Under the pieces are notes generated by a model. The model worked only from the letters and a program-made list of their open reading frames with translations, was not told the DNA's origin and ran no database searches. The position numbers and the translations under genes are program-made. Source: an uncultured Pelagibacteraceae bacterium (GTDB lineage: Bacteria > Pseudomonadota > Alphaproteobacteria > Pelagibacterales > Pelagibacteraceae). Taken from it: 64,000 nucleotides of DNA. The stretch is taken from assembly GCA_902595795.1 (NCBI GenBank), contig CACJRK010000005.1:1-64000 (forward strand). The letters are read 5' to 3'. Shown one piece after another: positions 32,886 to 42,931 of this stretch (position 1 is its first letter; each line of letters begins with the position of its first letter).

Positions 32886-34017
32886 ATGACAATATTATCC
32901 AATGGGCATCAATGGAAATATACAGAATTAATTGAAAATAAAAATTATTCATTTAACAAAAATGAAATTCTTAAATCATTAACTTCATCAGAAATAGACG
33001 ATGCTTATGATAGTATTTCTAAGTGGAAAGGTTATTCCCCTACTCCCCTTCTATCTTTAAATAAACTTTCTGATGAACTAAATTTAAATAAAATTTTTTA
33101 TAAAGATGAGCACAAAAGATTTGCTTTAAAATCTTTTAAAGCTCTAGGAGGAGCTTATGCGGTAGAAAAAATCACTAAAGGAAACAAAGATATAGTTGTA
33201 GCAACAGCTACCGCAGGTAATCACGGAAGATCAGTTGCCTGGGGAGCTAGAAGATTGGGATTAAAATGTAAAATATTTATTAGTGAATTTGTAAGTGATG
33301 CAAGAGGTAAAGCTATGTCTGAACTTGGAGCAGATGTAGTAAAGGTAAAAGGTAATTACGAAAAATCTTTGATGGAATGTATAAAGCAGTCTACTGAAAA
33401 TAATTGGCAAATAGTTCAGGATGTTGCTTGGAAAAATTATATGCTCGTCCCCAAGTATACAATGGCAGGTTATACGGTAATGATGAAAGAGATAACTGAT
33501 CAAATCCAGAAAGAGAAAATAACTCACATCATTTTACAGGCTGGTGTTGGTGGCATGGCTGCTGCTATGGTTGCGGGTATTGCAAAATATTTAGACTATG
33601 TTCCAACAATTATAGTTGTTGAACCTGATAGTGCTGCTTGTGTGATGGAAAGTATTAAAACAGGTAAAATAGAAAAAATAGATATTAAAAGAGAGAGTTT
33701 AATGGGGGGTATGTCTTGTGGCGAGGTATCATTAGTCCCATGGGAAATACTCAAAAATTCAGTTAAATATTGTGTAAGTTTACCAGATGATGATATCGCA
33801 AAAACTATGAAATTACTTGGAAATTCAAGCTTTAGTAATGATAAAATAATTGCAGGAGAAAATTCGGCACCTGGTGTAATTAGTTTAATTTCTTGTTGTG
33901 AAGATCAAAATATTAGAAAAAAAAATAGATCTCAATGAAAAATCTAATGTTTTAGTTTTTGGTTGTGAAGGAGATACTGACCAAGAAATGTATCAAAAGT
34001 TAATTAACCAAAATTAA
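32886..34017 (+). CDS. dpaL: Diaminopropionate ammonia-lyase-like PLP enzyme, frameshifted near the 3' end
   Basis: The first 350 codons run from ATG 32886 to a stop at 33938. At a 9-A run (33918-33926) the frame moves. Dropping one A continues the family C-terminus (KSNVLVFGCEGDTDQEMYQKL) to TAA at 34017, about 376 aa in all. The fold-type II PLP site is SFKALGGAYAV with probable Schiff-base Lys85, and TATAGNHGRSVAWGARRLG binds phosphate. VGGMAAAMVAG and VEPDSAACV also fit diaminopropionate ammonia-lyase. That enzyme makes pyruvate and two ammonia from 2,3-diaminopropionate; EutB/threonine-dehydratase-like roles are alternatives. It starts 3 bp after gmaS and so belongs to that operon. The frameshift is probably a sequencing indel. 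Confidence 0.8.
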
Positions 34018-34021
34018 ACCA

Positions 34022-35444
34022 ATGAATAGTACTGGGATTTTTTGGATAAGAGAAGATTTTAGAATTGAAAATAATCCTGCACTATCATTTGCTACGCAAA
34101 GTCATGACAGTGTAATTGCATTATATATTTATAATAATAATGATTTTGATAATAAAAGAGAAGCTCAAAAATGGTGGGTATTCAAATCTCTAGAAACTTT
34201 AAAAAAAGATTTATCAGATTATAAAATTAATCTTGAAATAGTAAAAGGTAATGAGTTAGAGATTTTTTCTAAATTAAATAAAAAAGATAACATATCAATT
34301 TACTGGAATAAAATTTATGAACCAGATGTTATTACTAAAGGAAAAAAGATTCGTGACTTATTTATTAAAAATGAAATTAATTATAAATATTTCAAAGGAA
34401 ATATTTTAAATGAATTTCAAGAAGTAAAAAAAAATGATGGAACTCCCTTTAAGGTGTTTACACCTTTTTGGAGAAATGCTGAACAAGTATATCTAAATCA
34501 GCCACCAAGTAAAAATTATATTATTAAAAAAAAAATAAAAAAGATTTCATATTTTAATAAATGTATTGAGCCAAAGGATATTTTACCAAAAAAAAAATTG
34601 GTATGAAAAATTTGAAAAATATTGGAAAGTTTCAGAAAATGACTCAAAAAAAATACTCAAAAACTTAATTGAAAATAAAATTAAGGATTATGGATCTGCT
34701 AGAGATATACCTTCCATCGAAGGTACTTCAAAATTATCTCCGTATATCAAACATGGCCAAATTCATGTTGGAAGTATTTGGAAAAAATGTTCTGAAATAA
34801 AATCAAAAGGAATTGGTTATAGAAAATATATAAATGAACTTGGTTGGAGAGAGTTTTCACATAGTTTAATTAATTATTTTCCAGAATTCTTAAAAGGAAA
34901 CTTTAGAAAAGAATTTGATAAATTCCCTTGGGTAAAAAATGAGAAATTCTTAAAAGCCTGGAAAAAAGGAATGACTGGTTATCCTATTGTCGATGCAGGT
35001 ATGAGAGAATTATATGAAACTGGATGGATGCATAATAGAATAAGGATGGTAGTTGGTTCTTTTCTAGTCAAGCATTTAAGAATTAATTGGATTGAAGGAG
35101 AAAAACATTTTAGAAATTGTCTACTAGATTTTAATAAAGCAAATAATGTTGCTCAATGGCAGTGGGTGGCTGGTTGTGGTGCAGATGCAGCACCCTACTT
35201 TAGAATATTCAATCCAATACTTCAGGGTGAAAAATTTGACAAAGATGGAAATTATGTAAAAAAATGGGTTCCTGAACTCAAAAATGTTCCAAATAAATTT
35301 ATTCATAAGCCATGGGAAATGGAATTTAAGTATCAAGAAGCTATAAAAACAATTATTGGTAAAAATTACCCGAAGCCTATTGTGGTTCATGAAAAAGCTA
35401 GAGCTGCAGCTCTTGAAGCATTTCAATCTTTAAAGAAAAAATAA
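34022..35444 (+). CDS. phrB: Deoxyribodipyrimidine photolyase, frameshifted in the middle
   Basis: Two overlapping frames (34022-34606 and 34566-35444) join into one ~474-aa photolyase if one A is removed from the 10-A run at 34588-34597. The first part has the N-terminal alpha/beta domain (IFWIREDFRIENNPAL). The second has the FAD domain: GSARDIPSIEGTSKLSPYIKHG, WREFSHSLI, TGYPIVDAGMRELYETGWMHNR, NNVAQWQWVAG and FRIFNPILQGEKFD. The enzyme repairs UV-induced cyclobutane dimers with blue light. It starts 4 bp after the dpaL-like stop and converges with yjbQ. The break at a homopolymer and perfect preservation on both sides argue for a sequencing error. Confidence 0.88.
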
Positions 35445-35452
35445 ATTTAATG

Positions 35453-35872
35453 TTATTCACCAATAAAATGATGAATTATATCTCTTTTTTGATCTTCTAT
35501 TCTATGCTCAAATAAATATATACCTTGCCAAGTTCCAAGTAATAATTCACTATCTTTTACACTTAGAGAAATTTGATTATTTGTTAATGCAGATTTTATA
35601 TGTGCAGGCATATCATCTTTTCCCTCTGTTGTATGAACATATAGTTTATTATCCATAGGAGCTAATTTATCAAAATAATTTATTAAATCTGTTTTAACAT
35701 CTGGATCTGCATTTTCTTGAACAATTAATGAAGCGCTTGTGTGTTGAATGCTTAAATTAAGAATACCATTTTTGAAGTTATTTTGATTAATCCACTGAAT
35801 TGTATCGTTTGTAAACTCGTATAACTTTTGACCGTTAGTATTAATTTGAAGATTATAGAATTTTTGTTTCAT
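35453..35872 (-). CDS. yjbQ: YjbQ family protein (UPF0047)
   Basis: This 139-aa protein has the family segments LNLSIQHTSASLIVQENADPDV, HTTEGKDDMPAHIKSAL and LLGTWQGIYLFEHR. YjbQ-type proteins have been linked to a thiamine-phosphate-synthase-like side activity; the cell role is not settled. The conserved His in QHTSASL and the HxxAHxK segment are present. The ATG shares one base with the zapE stop. It is the last gene of the minus-strand operon that starts at csaA. Confidence 0.9.
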   Translation of the reverse strand: MKQKFYNLQINTNGQKLYEFTNDTIQWINQNNFKNGILNLSIQHTSASLIVQENADPDVKTDLINYFDKLAPMDNKLYVHTTEGKDDMPAHIKSALTNNQISLSVKDSELLLGTWQGIYLFEHRIEDQKRDIIHHFIGE

Positions 35873-36927
35873 TAACTATACTCCTTCGATGTAAGCTCGT
35901 ACAAACGACTGATAGTACGCTTAAATGGTTTTTCTAACAACCTTGAAGAAGTAAATTGATCTAAATTTTGATCAGCTGTCACTGCTAATGAAATATTTTT
36001 ATCATAAATTACATCTAACAAAGTGATAAAACGTTGTTGTTGATTTGAATTCACATCATTAAATTGGGGTATTCGATCTATTACGATAAATTTACATTTT
36101 TTAATTATTTCTAAATAATCTTCTGCTCCTAAATTTTGATCACAAAGTTGATTAAAGTTATATCTTGCAATTCCTTCATAAAAGTTTTCTATTTTAAATT
36201 CTCTTCCCTTTACATTAATTGTCATTGAAGATTGTTTTTTATCCTTTGTTATCGTTCTAAAAAATTTGTTAATCTTAAAATTGGTTTCTTGATTGAGAGG
36301 ATAATAATATCTTTGAATTTCATTATTGCTTGATTTTCTATAGTCATCATCTATTTTAAGTTCATATTCGATAGATTGATCCTGCATTATTTTAATAAAT
36401 GGCTTAAACTGATCTCTTTGTAGACCATCCTTATATAATTCTGAAATTTTTGTATTAGAGGTAAGAATAATTTTAATACCTTCCTTATATATCTGTTCGA
36501 ATAATTTTCCTAAAATCATAGCATCAACTATGTTGGTTACTTGAAATTCATCAAAATAAATTAAAGTAGCTTTTGATTTTAAATTTTTAACAAATTGATT
36601 GATTACATTTTCTTCATTTCTTTCTTTTTTTTTGTGAACAAAATCATGAAAACCTAACATAAACTCATTAAAATGCTGTTTTAATTTTTTTTCGTCAAGA
36701 TAATCATAAAAGAAGTTTAAAATCATCGTTTTACCAACCCCAACACCACCATATAAATAAAATCCTTTTTTAGATTTTTGTTTAGAAAATAATTTTGAAA
36801 AAAATGATTTGTAATTTTTATGATGATAATCTTCTAATTTTTTAATTACGGTAATTTGATTAGGATTAACTTCTAGATCTAAATTTTCACAATAAGATAT
36901 AAATTCTTTTTCAAATTTTTTTGGCAT
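35872..36927 (-). CDS. zapE: Cell-division ATPase ZapE (AFG1-like)
   Basis: Translation is taken from ATG 36927 (351 aa); the TTG one codon earlier gives MMPKK and is less likely. Walker A GGVGVGKT lies near residue 60, Walker B is LIYFDEFQVTN, and ILTSNTKISELYKDGLQR with a C-terminal arginine-rich TSRLLEKPFKRTISRLYEL follow the AFG1/ZapE pattern. The family is an AAA-like ATPase reported to act on the Z-ring in Gammaproteobacteria; in Alphaproteobacteria the gene often sits near TCA-cycle genes. It shares single bases with both neighbours (TGATG and TAATG). Confidence 0.9.
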   Translation of the reverse strand: MPKKFEKEFISYCENLDLEVNPNQITVIKKLEDYHHKNYKSFFSKLFSKQKSKKGFYLYGGVGVGKTMILNFFYDYLDEKKLKQHFNEFMLGFHDFVHKKKERNEENVINQFVKNLKSKATLIYFDEFQVTNIVDAMILGKLFEQIYKEGIKIILTSNTKISELYKDGLQRDQFKPFIKIMQDQSIEYELKIDDDYRKSSNNEIQRYYYPLNQETNFKINKFFRTITKDKKQSSMTINVKGREFKIENFYEGIARYNFNQLCDQNLGAEDYLEIIKKCKFIVIDRIPQFNDVNSNQQQRFITLLDVIYDKNISLAVTADQNLDQFTSSRLLEKPFKRTISRLYELTSKEYS

Positions 36928-37358
36928 CAATTTTTTCTAGTTTTAAAATCAATACCATACTCTGATCTTGGTCCTTTCCTTAGCCCAAATGGACCTGAGA
37001 TAAACAAAGTTAATGGTTTGGTTCCTGGTTCCAAATCTACTCTATGTAAATTATTTGCTGATCTGAAGCCAATATACCCTGGTGAACGCCAAAACTTGCC
37101 AGTGCTTAATGTTTCCCAGTAACCGCCTCTTAAAATGATAGTTATATATGGAAATGTATGATTATGAACACCTTCTCCATGATCATCTGCTAGCATTTCA
37201 TGAATTAAAATATTGAACGGAAACCACCTTGGACGATGTCTCATAAGAACATAGTAACGGTTCATCCATGGTTTAGCTTCATCATATTTTGGATGGGAAG
37301 GTCCTCTATCCAATACTACTTTTTTTCTTCCGATCTTTTCTAAAAATTTTAAGATCAT
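36927..37358 (-). CDS. Cupin-fold protein of unknown function
   Basis: This 143-aa protein has a cupin-type core: ILIHEMLADDHGEGVHNHTFPYITIILRGG, with a His-x-His pair and a downstream His in NNLHRVDLEPG that could bind a metal. The fold suggests a small dioxygenase-like or sugar-isomerase-like protein, but I cannot name a substrate. Its stop shares a base with the zapE start and it begins 2 bp after the beta-propeller gene. Confidence 0.7.
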   Translation of the reverse strand: MILKFLEKIGRKKVVLDRGPSHPKYDEAKPWMNRYYVLMRHRPRWFPFNILIHEMLADDHGEGVHNHTFPYITIILRGGYWETLSTGKFWRSPGYIGFRSANNLHRVDLEPGTKPLTLFISGPFGLRKGPRSEYGIDFKTRKN

Positions 37359-37360
37359 AT

Positions 37361-38656
37361 TTACTTATATTGAATTACTGATCCATTTCTTACTATAAAT
37401 AAATGATTGTTAAATATATATGGTTCTGAGACCGAACTACCAGAAACTTTTTCTATTTGTAACACTTGACCAAGATTAAGATCAACAACTATCATCTTGC
37501 CGTCAGAATTTGTTAAATATAATTTTTTATTTCCTATTACAAATCCACGTGGGTTTATATTTTTTCTTTTTTTTTCTTTATAATTTACATACAAATCTGT
37601 TATACGAATAATATTTCCCGTATTTTTTTCAACTACAAATAAAAAACCATTATTAGAAATAGTTAAAATTAAATTTCCTAATATAACTGGTGTGATATTT
37701 GAATTAATTTCATTGATCCAATTGACCGTTCCTGTTTTTACATCAACCGCATGAAATTGATTTTTATTGTTTGAAAAAAAAATTGTACTTCCATCGGAGA
37801 CTAATTTTGAAATTTTAAATCTATATGTTTCGTCAATTATACTGCTACTTTGTGTTGGTAGTTGCCAAGAAATTAATCCTGACTCAATATCAACAGCAGT
37901 AATATCTCCAATTGAATTACTAAAAATGACATTATTTTCAATTATTATTAAAGAGTATTTAGCATTTGAAATCGTAAAAGAGTCTTCAGTTTGTAAATTC
38001 CAACATTCCGAGCCATCTTTAATATTAAAACATTTAAGTGTATTTTTATAATCAACTGCAAAAGCCTTATCTTTAAATTTTTTTATTTCTGAATTGAAAG
38101 AATAATTATTGATTTTTGACCAATTTAATTTTCCTGTATTAATATTTATGGAATAGTATTTGGCAATATTATCTGTTATCAATAAGTTTTCTTCATCTAG
38201 CAGAAAATTCAATTTAGGTTGTAACTTTTTTTCAGATTTTGAGTAATGGTTTTTTTTCCAGATAACTTTTTGATTTACATCAAATCTAATAATTGTACCT
38301 TTTTTATCAAAAAAAATAATACCATCAGACAAAAATGCAGGTTTAAAATTAAAAAATTTTTCATCTTCCCATTTTGAAAATTTATAATTTCCAATTCTAT
38401 CTAACTCCCCAAGGTATATTTGAGATCCAGAATTATTTAAATTATTAAAATTTTTTTTAGTATCTTTAATTGTTGAGAGATCTAACTTAATTCCTTGATT
38501 AAATTCTGAAACAATTTTTTGCTCTTCTGCAAATATTTTTTTAGTATTATCTGTTTCCTTTATTTTATTTTTATCATTCCAAATACTAGTATTTTCATTG
38601 AAAGAACAGTTATTAAGAAAAAATAAAGCAATTAATAAAAAAACTAACTTATTCAC
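37361..38656 (-). CDS. bamB: PQQ-type beta-propeller lipoprotein, BamB-like
   Basis: The 431-aa product starts with GTG and has a lipoprotein-type signal (LVFLLIALFFLNNCSF) with Cys near residue 17. About seven PQQ-like blade repeats follow, for example INTGKLNWSKI, KDGSECWNLQT, IESGLISWQLP, VKTGTVNWINE, KNTGNIIRI and LNLGQVLQIEK. BamB is the propeller lipoprotein of the outer-membrane protein assembly complex. It overlaps the upstream TPR/YfgM-like gene by 8 nt, and a yfgM-bamB pair is common, supporting this assignment. The low sequence conservation of propellers keeps me short of certainty. Confidence 0.78.
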   Translation of the reverse strand: MNKLVFLLIALFFLNNCSFNENTSIWNDKNKIKETDNTKKIFAEEQKIVSEFNQGIKLDLSTIKDTKKNFNNLNNSGSQIYLGELDRIGNYKFSKWEDEKFFNFKPAFLSDGIIFFDKKGTIIRFDVNQKVIWKKNHYSKSEKKLQPKLNFLLDEENLLITDNIAKYYSININTGKLNWSKINNYSFNSEIKKFKDKAFAVDYKNTLKCFNIKDGSECWNLQTEDSFTISNAKYSLIIIENNVIFSNSIGDITAVDIESGLISWQLPTQSSSIIDETYRFKISKLVSDGSTIFFSNNKNQFHAVDVKTGTVNWINEINSNITPVILGNLILTISNNGFLFVVEKNTGNIIRITDLYVNYKEKKRKNINPRGFVIGNKKLYLTNSDGKMIVVDLNLGQVLQIEKVSGSSVSEPYIFNNHLFIVRNGSVIQYK

Positions 38657-39291
38657 TCAGATCTCTATTCAATCTTTTCTCAGCTTGAAGTCTAATGTCT
38701 GGGTTTGGATCCTCTAAACTAATAATCTGATTAAAAAACTCCTTGGCTTTTTCTTTTTGACCTCCTGAATAAAAATACTCAGCCATTAAATAAAGAGCAT
38801 GTGACTTCCAAACACTTTTTGAATTAATTAATGGATTTAACATATTTAAAAGATCTACTTCTTGAATTTTATCTGCGTTAAATAATGCTTTTTTGTATAG
38901 TACTAAATTTTTTATTTCTTCATCTAGTGATGTCTTTTCAATTAAAATATCAAATAAAGAATTAACCATTTTTTGTTCAGTTACTAGGTTGTTATCAATT
39001 ATAAAATAAAGTGACAGTGGAGAATAAGTTGGATTTTTTTTGTTTACTATTTCAATTAATTTATTAGCTGTAGATTCTTTATTGTCTTCATTATAATCTA
39101 TAATTATTGAGTTAAAATTGTTTGATATTTCTTTTTGTTTATTTGTAATATGATTGTCATAACTATAAACACCAATCAAAATTAAAATAATAATAATTAC
39201 TCCATAAATTATTTTATATTTATTATTTATAAAAAAAATTCTTTATTTTTTCTTGCCTATTAATTGTATTGATAGTTGATAAGTCTTCCAT
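38649..39291 (-). CDS. yfgM: YfgM-like membrane-anchored TPR protein, frameshifted near the 5' end
   Basis: The open frame from 39179 lacks a natural start. Removing one base from the 8-A run at 39231-39238 joins it to an ATG at 39291, 2 bp after the acnA stop. The restored ~214-aa protein starts MEDLSTINTINRQEKIK, has a helix (IIYGVIIIILILIGVY) and then a helical TPR-like region (LYLMAEYFYSGGQKEKAKEFFNQII). N-terminal anchor plus TPR and the adjacent bamB-like gene fit YfgM, a partner of the SecYEG/PpiD periplasmic chaperone network. The hidden 5' end was found only by reading past the frameshift. Confidence 0.75.
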
Positions 39292-39293
39292 AT

Positions 39294-41963
39294 TTAAATC
39301 ATATTCCTTAATACATACTGGAGTATTCCTCCATTTTTATAATACTCTAATTCATTTTTTGTATCAATTCTGCACAAAGTTTTAACTTTTTTTATTTCTC
39401 CTGAAGTGTATTTAATTTCTACCATAACTTCTTCTAAAGGATTAATGCCTTTTTCTATATCAATTATACTAATTAATTCAGATCCTATTAGCTTTAAATT
39501 TTTTCTATTTACATCATTAACAAATTGCAAAGGTAATATTCCCATCCCTATTAAATTGGATCTATGAATTCGCTCAAAACTTTCTGCTATAACAGCTTTA
39601 ACTCCAAGTAATTTTGTACCCTTTGCTGCCCAATCTCTTGAGGAGCCTGTTCCATATTCTCTTCCTCCTATAACAACTAAATCGGTTCCTCTTTTTTTAT
39701 ACTCTACAACAGCATCATAAATCGGGAGAACTTTTTCTTCAGGATATAATTTTGTATATCCTCCTTCAGTGCCCGGAGCCATTTCATTTCTTATTCTAAT
39801 ATTTGCAAATGTACCTCTCATCATAACTTCATGATTTCCTCGTCTTGAACCATATGAATTATAATCTTTTGGTAAAATCTGATGTTTCATAAAATATTCT
39901 CCTGTTGGACTATCTTTTTGAATACTTCCAGCTGGTGATATATGGTCAGTAGTAACCATATCACCTAATATTAACAATGGTCTTGCATCTTTTATTTTTT
40001 TAAATCCTTCTGGCTCATCTGGCAAAGATTCAAAGAAGGGTGGTTTTTTTACATAAGTTGATGCCTCATCCCAATTATAAATACTACTACTTTCAGTTTG
40101 AATTTTCTGCCATTGAATAGGACCCTCAGAAACATTTGAATATCTTTTAATAAACATTTCTGCGTTAAGCGATTGTTTTAAGGTATCCTCTATTTCTTGA
40201 TTAGTTGGCCAAATATCTTTTAAAAAAATGTTTTTACCTCTATGATCTTTGCCTAAGGCATCTTTATAAAAATCAAAACCCATATGTCCAGCAATTGCAT
40301 AAGCAACAACAAGAGGAGGTGAAGCTAAATAGTTAGCTTTAATATGTGGAGAAATTCTTCCCTCAAAGTTTCTGTTGCCTGATAACACCGAAACAGCATA
40401 TATATTTTCTTTTTCAATAGCCTCAACAATGTTTTCTGATAATGGTCCAGAATTACCTATACATGTAGTGCAACCATAACCCACTAAATTAAAACCTAAC
40501 TTATCTAAATAAACATTTAACCCTGCCTTTTCTAAATAATCAGTTACAACTTGCGAGCCTGGTGCTAAAGAAGTTTTTACCCAAGGTTTTGCCTCTAAAC
40601 CTAATTCAACAGCTTTCTTTGCAAGTAATCCTGCTCCTATTAAAACATTTGGGTTTGAAGTATTTGTGCATGACGTAATTGCTGCAATCAAGATAGAACC
40701 ATGACTTATTTCATATTCTGTATTCAAAACTTTTGAAACAGATTTTTTATTTTTATTTATTGTATCTTGTAATATTTTATTAAATGCACTTGGAGCATCT
40801 GTTAAGAGAACTTTATCTTGTGGTCTTTTAGGGCCTGAAATTGTTGGTACAATAGTAGACATATCTAAAGAAATAATATCAGTAAATTCTATTTCATTAC
40901 TTGCCCAAAGACCTTGTTCTTTTGCATAACTCTCTACAATACTTACAGTTTGTTGATCTCTGCCTGAAAACTTTAAATATTTTAATGTCTCTTCGTCAAT
41001 TGGAAAAAAACCACATGTTGCACCATACTCTGGAGCCATATTTGCAATTGTAGCTCTATCAGCAAGTGTTAAATTTTTTAATCCTTCTCCATAAAATTCT
41101 ACAAATTTCCCTACAACCCCTTTATCTCTTAACATTTTAACTACTGTTAAAACTAAGTCTGTTGCGGTTGTTCCTTCTGGCATTTTATTTTTTACTTCAA
41201 AACCTATAACTTCTGGAATAAGCATTGAGATTGGCTGACCTAGCATTCCTGCTTCAGCTTCAATTCCACCTACACCCCATCCTAATACTGATAATCCATT
41301 TACCATTGTTGTATGACTATCTGTACCAACTAATGTGTCAGGAAAAATATATTTTTCACCTTTAAATTCCTCTGACCAAACTACTTTTGATAAATATTCT
41401 AAATTAACTTGATGACATATACCTGTTCCCGGAGGAACTATTCTAAAATTATCAAATGCTTGTTGTCCCCACTTTAGAAATGAATATCTTTCTCCATTTC
41501 TATTAAACTCTATATCCACATTATTTTTAAAAGAGTCTGCTTCTGCAGACTCATCAACCTGGACTGAGTGATCAATAACAAGATCAACTGCTGACAAGGG
41601 ATTAATTGTATTTGGATCTTTATTTTTTTCTTTTACTGCCTCCCTCATTGCAGCTAAATCTGCAACTGCAGGTATTCCTGTGTAATCTTGAAGCAAAACT
41701 CTAGCTGGTCTGTAGGCAATTTCAGTGTTTGATTTTTTTTTATCTAACCAGTTTTTAATTGCTTCTATTTGAGATTTTGTAACACTTAAATCATCTTCGT
41801 ATCTTAATAAATTTTCTAATATAACTTTTAGAGATTTTGGAAGTTTACTGATCCTATCTAGTCCATTTTTTTCTGCTTCACTTAATGAGAAATATTTATA
41901 ATTCTTGTTGTTTATAGTAATAGTTTTAAGAGAGTTATATGAATTTTTGTTTCCTGGTGTCAT
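39294..41963 (-). CDS. acnA: Aconitate hydratase A
   Basis: The 889-aa enzyme matches AcnA length. It has IPAVADLAAMREA, DHSVQVDESAEADSF, VGTDSHTTMVNGLSVLGWGVGG, the cluster cysteines in SCTNTSNP and CTTCIGNSGP, and GREYGTGSSRDWAAKGT of the swivel domain. It isomerises citrate to isocitrate with a [4Fe-4S] cluster. It sits in a tight minus-strand run after csaA and a LysE-family gene (3-bp gap) and before the yfgM/bamB-like pair. Nothing unusual is seen in catalytic segments. Confidence 0.97.
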   Translation of the reverse strand: MTPGNKNSYNSLKTITINNKNYKYFSLSEAEKNGLDRISKLPKSLKVILENLLRYEDDLSVTKSQIEAIKNWLDKKKSNTEIAYRPARVLLQDYTGIPAVADLAAMREAVKEKNKDPNTINPLSAVDLVIDHSVQVDESAEADSFKNNVDIEFNRNGERYSFLKWGQQAFDNFRIVPPGTGICHQVNLEYLSKVVWSEEFKGEKYIFPDTLVGTDSHTTMVNGLSVLGWGVGGIEAEAGMLGQPISMLIPEVIGFEVKNKMPEGTTATDLVLTVVKMLRDKGVVGKFVEFYGEGLKNLTLADRATIANMAPEYGATCGFFPIDEETLKYLKFSGRDQQTVSIVESYAKEQGLWASNEIEFTDIISLDMSTIVPTISGPKRPQDKVLLTDAPSAFNKILQDTINKNKKSVSKVLNTEYEISHGSILIAAITSCTNTSNPNVLIGAGLLAKKAVELGLEAKPWVKTSLAPGSQVVTDYLEKAGLNVYLDKLGFNLVGYGCTTCIGNSGPLSENIVEAIEKENIYAVSVLSGNRNFEGRISPHIKANYLASPPLVVAYAIAGHMGFDFYKDALGKDHRGKNIFLKDIWPTNQEIEDTLKQSLNAEMFIKRYSNVSEGPIQWQKIQTESSSIYNWDEASTYVKKPPFFESLPDEPEGFKKIKDARPLLILGDMVTTDHISPAGSIQKDSPTGEYFMKHQILPKDYNSYGSRRGNHEVMMRGTFANIRIRNEMAPGTEGGYTKLYPEEKVLPIYDAVVEYKKRGTDLVVIGGREYGTGSSRDWAAKGTKLLGVKAVIAESFERIHRSNLIGMGILPLQFVNDVNRKNLKLIGSELISIIDIEKGINPLEEVMVEIKYTSGEIKKVKTLCRIDTKNELEYYKNGGILQYVLRNMI

Positions 41964-41966
41964 ATT

Positions 41967-42560
41967 TTATAAATAAAAAGTTACTATGCTTGTTAAAAGC
42001 AGCAGTGACATAGCATAATTAAAGTAATTAATAAATTTCTGATTTGTCGCAAATTTCCTGAAAAATTTACCTAAAAATGTCCACAGAGTTATACTCGCAA
42101 CTGAAACTACTAAGGCCATAATGATAATTTGAGTCGTATAACTTACAAAAGTTTCTCCTGGATTAATATAAGTGGATACAAGAATTATAGATGCAATAAC
42201 ACCTTTTGGATTTAAAAACTGAAAAATAAATGTTTCATAAAATTTAATTGGATTTTTGTTTTTATTTTCACTGCTAGAAGAGTCTGAAAATGAGATTTTG
42301 TATGCTAAATAAATTAAAAATAATGTTCCTAAATATTTTAAAATTTCTTGAATTAAAGGGTAAAGTTTAAAAATATTTATCAAACCTAAAGCTAAGCATA
42401 ATAATAAAAATGGAAATCCTAAGGTTACACCAATTATGTGTGGAAGTGTTTTAATAATACCAAAATTGAAACCAGAATAAAATGCAACAAAGTTATTTGG
42501 CCCTGGTGTAAATGCTGCAACAATCCCAAATAAAGCTATAGAAAGAATTTCAGGATGCAT
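41967..42560 (-). CDS. LysE/RhtB-family exporter
   Basis: This 197-aa protein has six predicted helices and the family start TPGPNNFVAFYSGFNFG with the ensuing VTLGFPFLL. FLNPKGVIASIILV in the middle is the usual second family segment. Members export amino acids such as lysine or homoserine; the substrate here is unknown. It is within the csaA-acnA operon with 2- and 3-bp spacers. Confidence 0.85.
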   Translation of the reverse strand: MHPEILSIALFGIVAAFTPGPNNFVAFYSGFNFGIIKTLPHIIGVTLGFPFLLLCLALGLINIFKLYPLIQEILKYLGTLFLIYLAYKISFSDSSSSENKNKNPIKFYETFIFQFLNPKGVIASIILVSTYINPGETFVSYTTQIIIMALVVSVASITLWTFLGKFFRKFATNQKFINYFNYAMSLLLLTSIVTFYL

Positions 42561-42562
42561 TG

Positions 42563-42907
42563 TTAAGCAATTGGTAAACCATTTTCTACATTCTTAGAAG
42601 GATGAACTAATGTGACTTTACCGTCAGCATCGATTGCCCCTAAAACTAATACTTGAGAAACTATTCCGGCTATATTTTTTTCAGGAAAATTACAAACAGC
42701 AATAACTTGTTTTCCCTTTAAATTATCCTCATTATAATAATGAGTAATTTGTGCTGATGATTGTTTAATCCCAATTTTACTCCCAAAATCAACCCGAATT
42801 ACTAGTGATGGTTTTCTTGCCTTTTCATTTTTTTTAACAGAAATTACAGTACCGACTCTAATATCTACTTTGTCAAAAATGTCATAGGTAATTTGCTCTT
42901 TAATCAT
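42563..42907 (-). CDS. csaA: CsaA-like tRNA-binding-fold chaperone
   Basis: The 114-aa OB-fold protein has the CsaA order: FDKVDIRVGTVISV, KARKPSLVIRVDFG, GIKQSSAQITHYY, GKQVIAVCNFPEKNIAG and a C-terminal VHPSKNVENGLPIA. It resembles the C-terminal domain of methionyl-tRNA synthetase. CsaA is described as a secretion-related chaperone in Bacillus. It is the first gene of the long minus-strand operon; its start is only 24 bp from divergent argE, so the promoters overlap. Confidence 0.92.
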   Translation of the reverse strand: MIKEQITYDIFDKVDIRVGTVISVKKNEKARKPSLVIRVDFGSKIGIKQSSAQITHYYNEDNLKGKQVIAVCNFPEKNIAGIVSQVLVLGAIDADGKVTLVHPSKNVENGLPIA

Positions 42908-42931
42908 AATATAATATAGTGTTTTAAGTTT

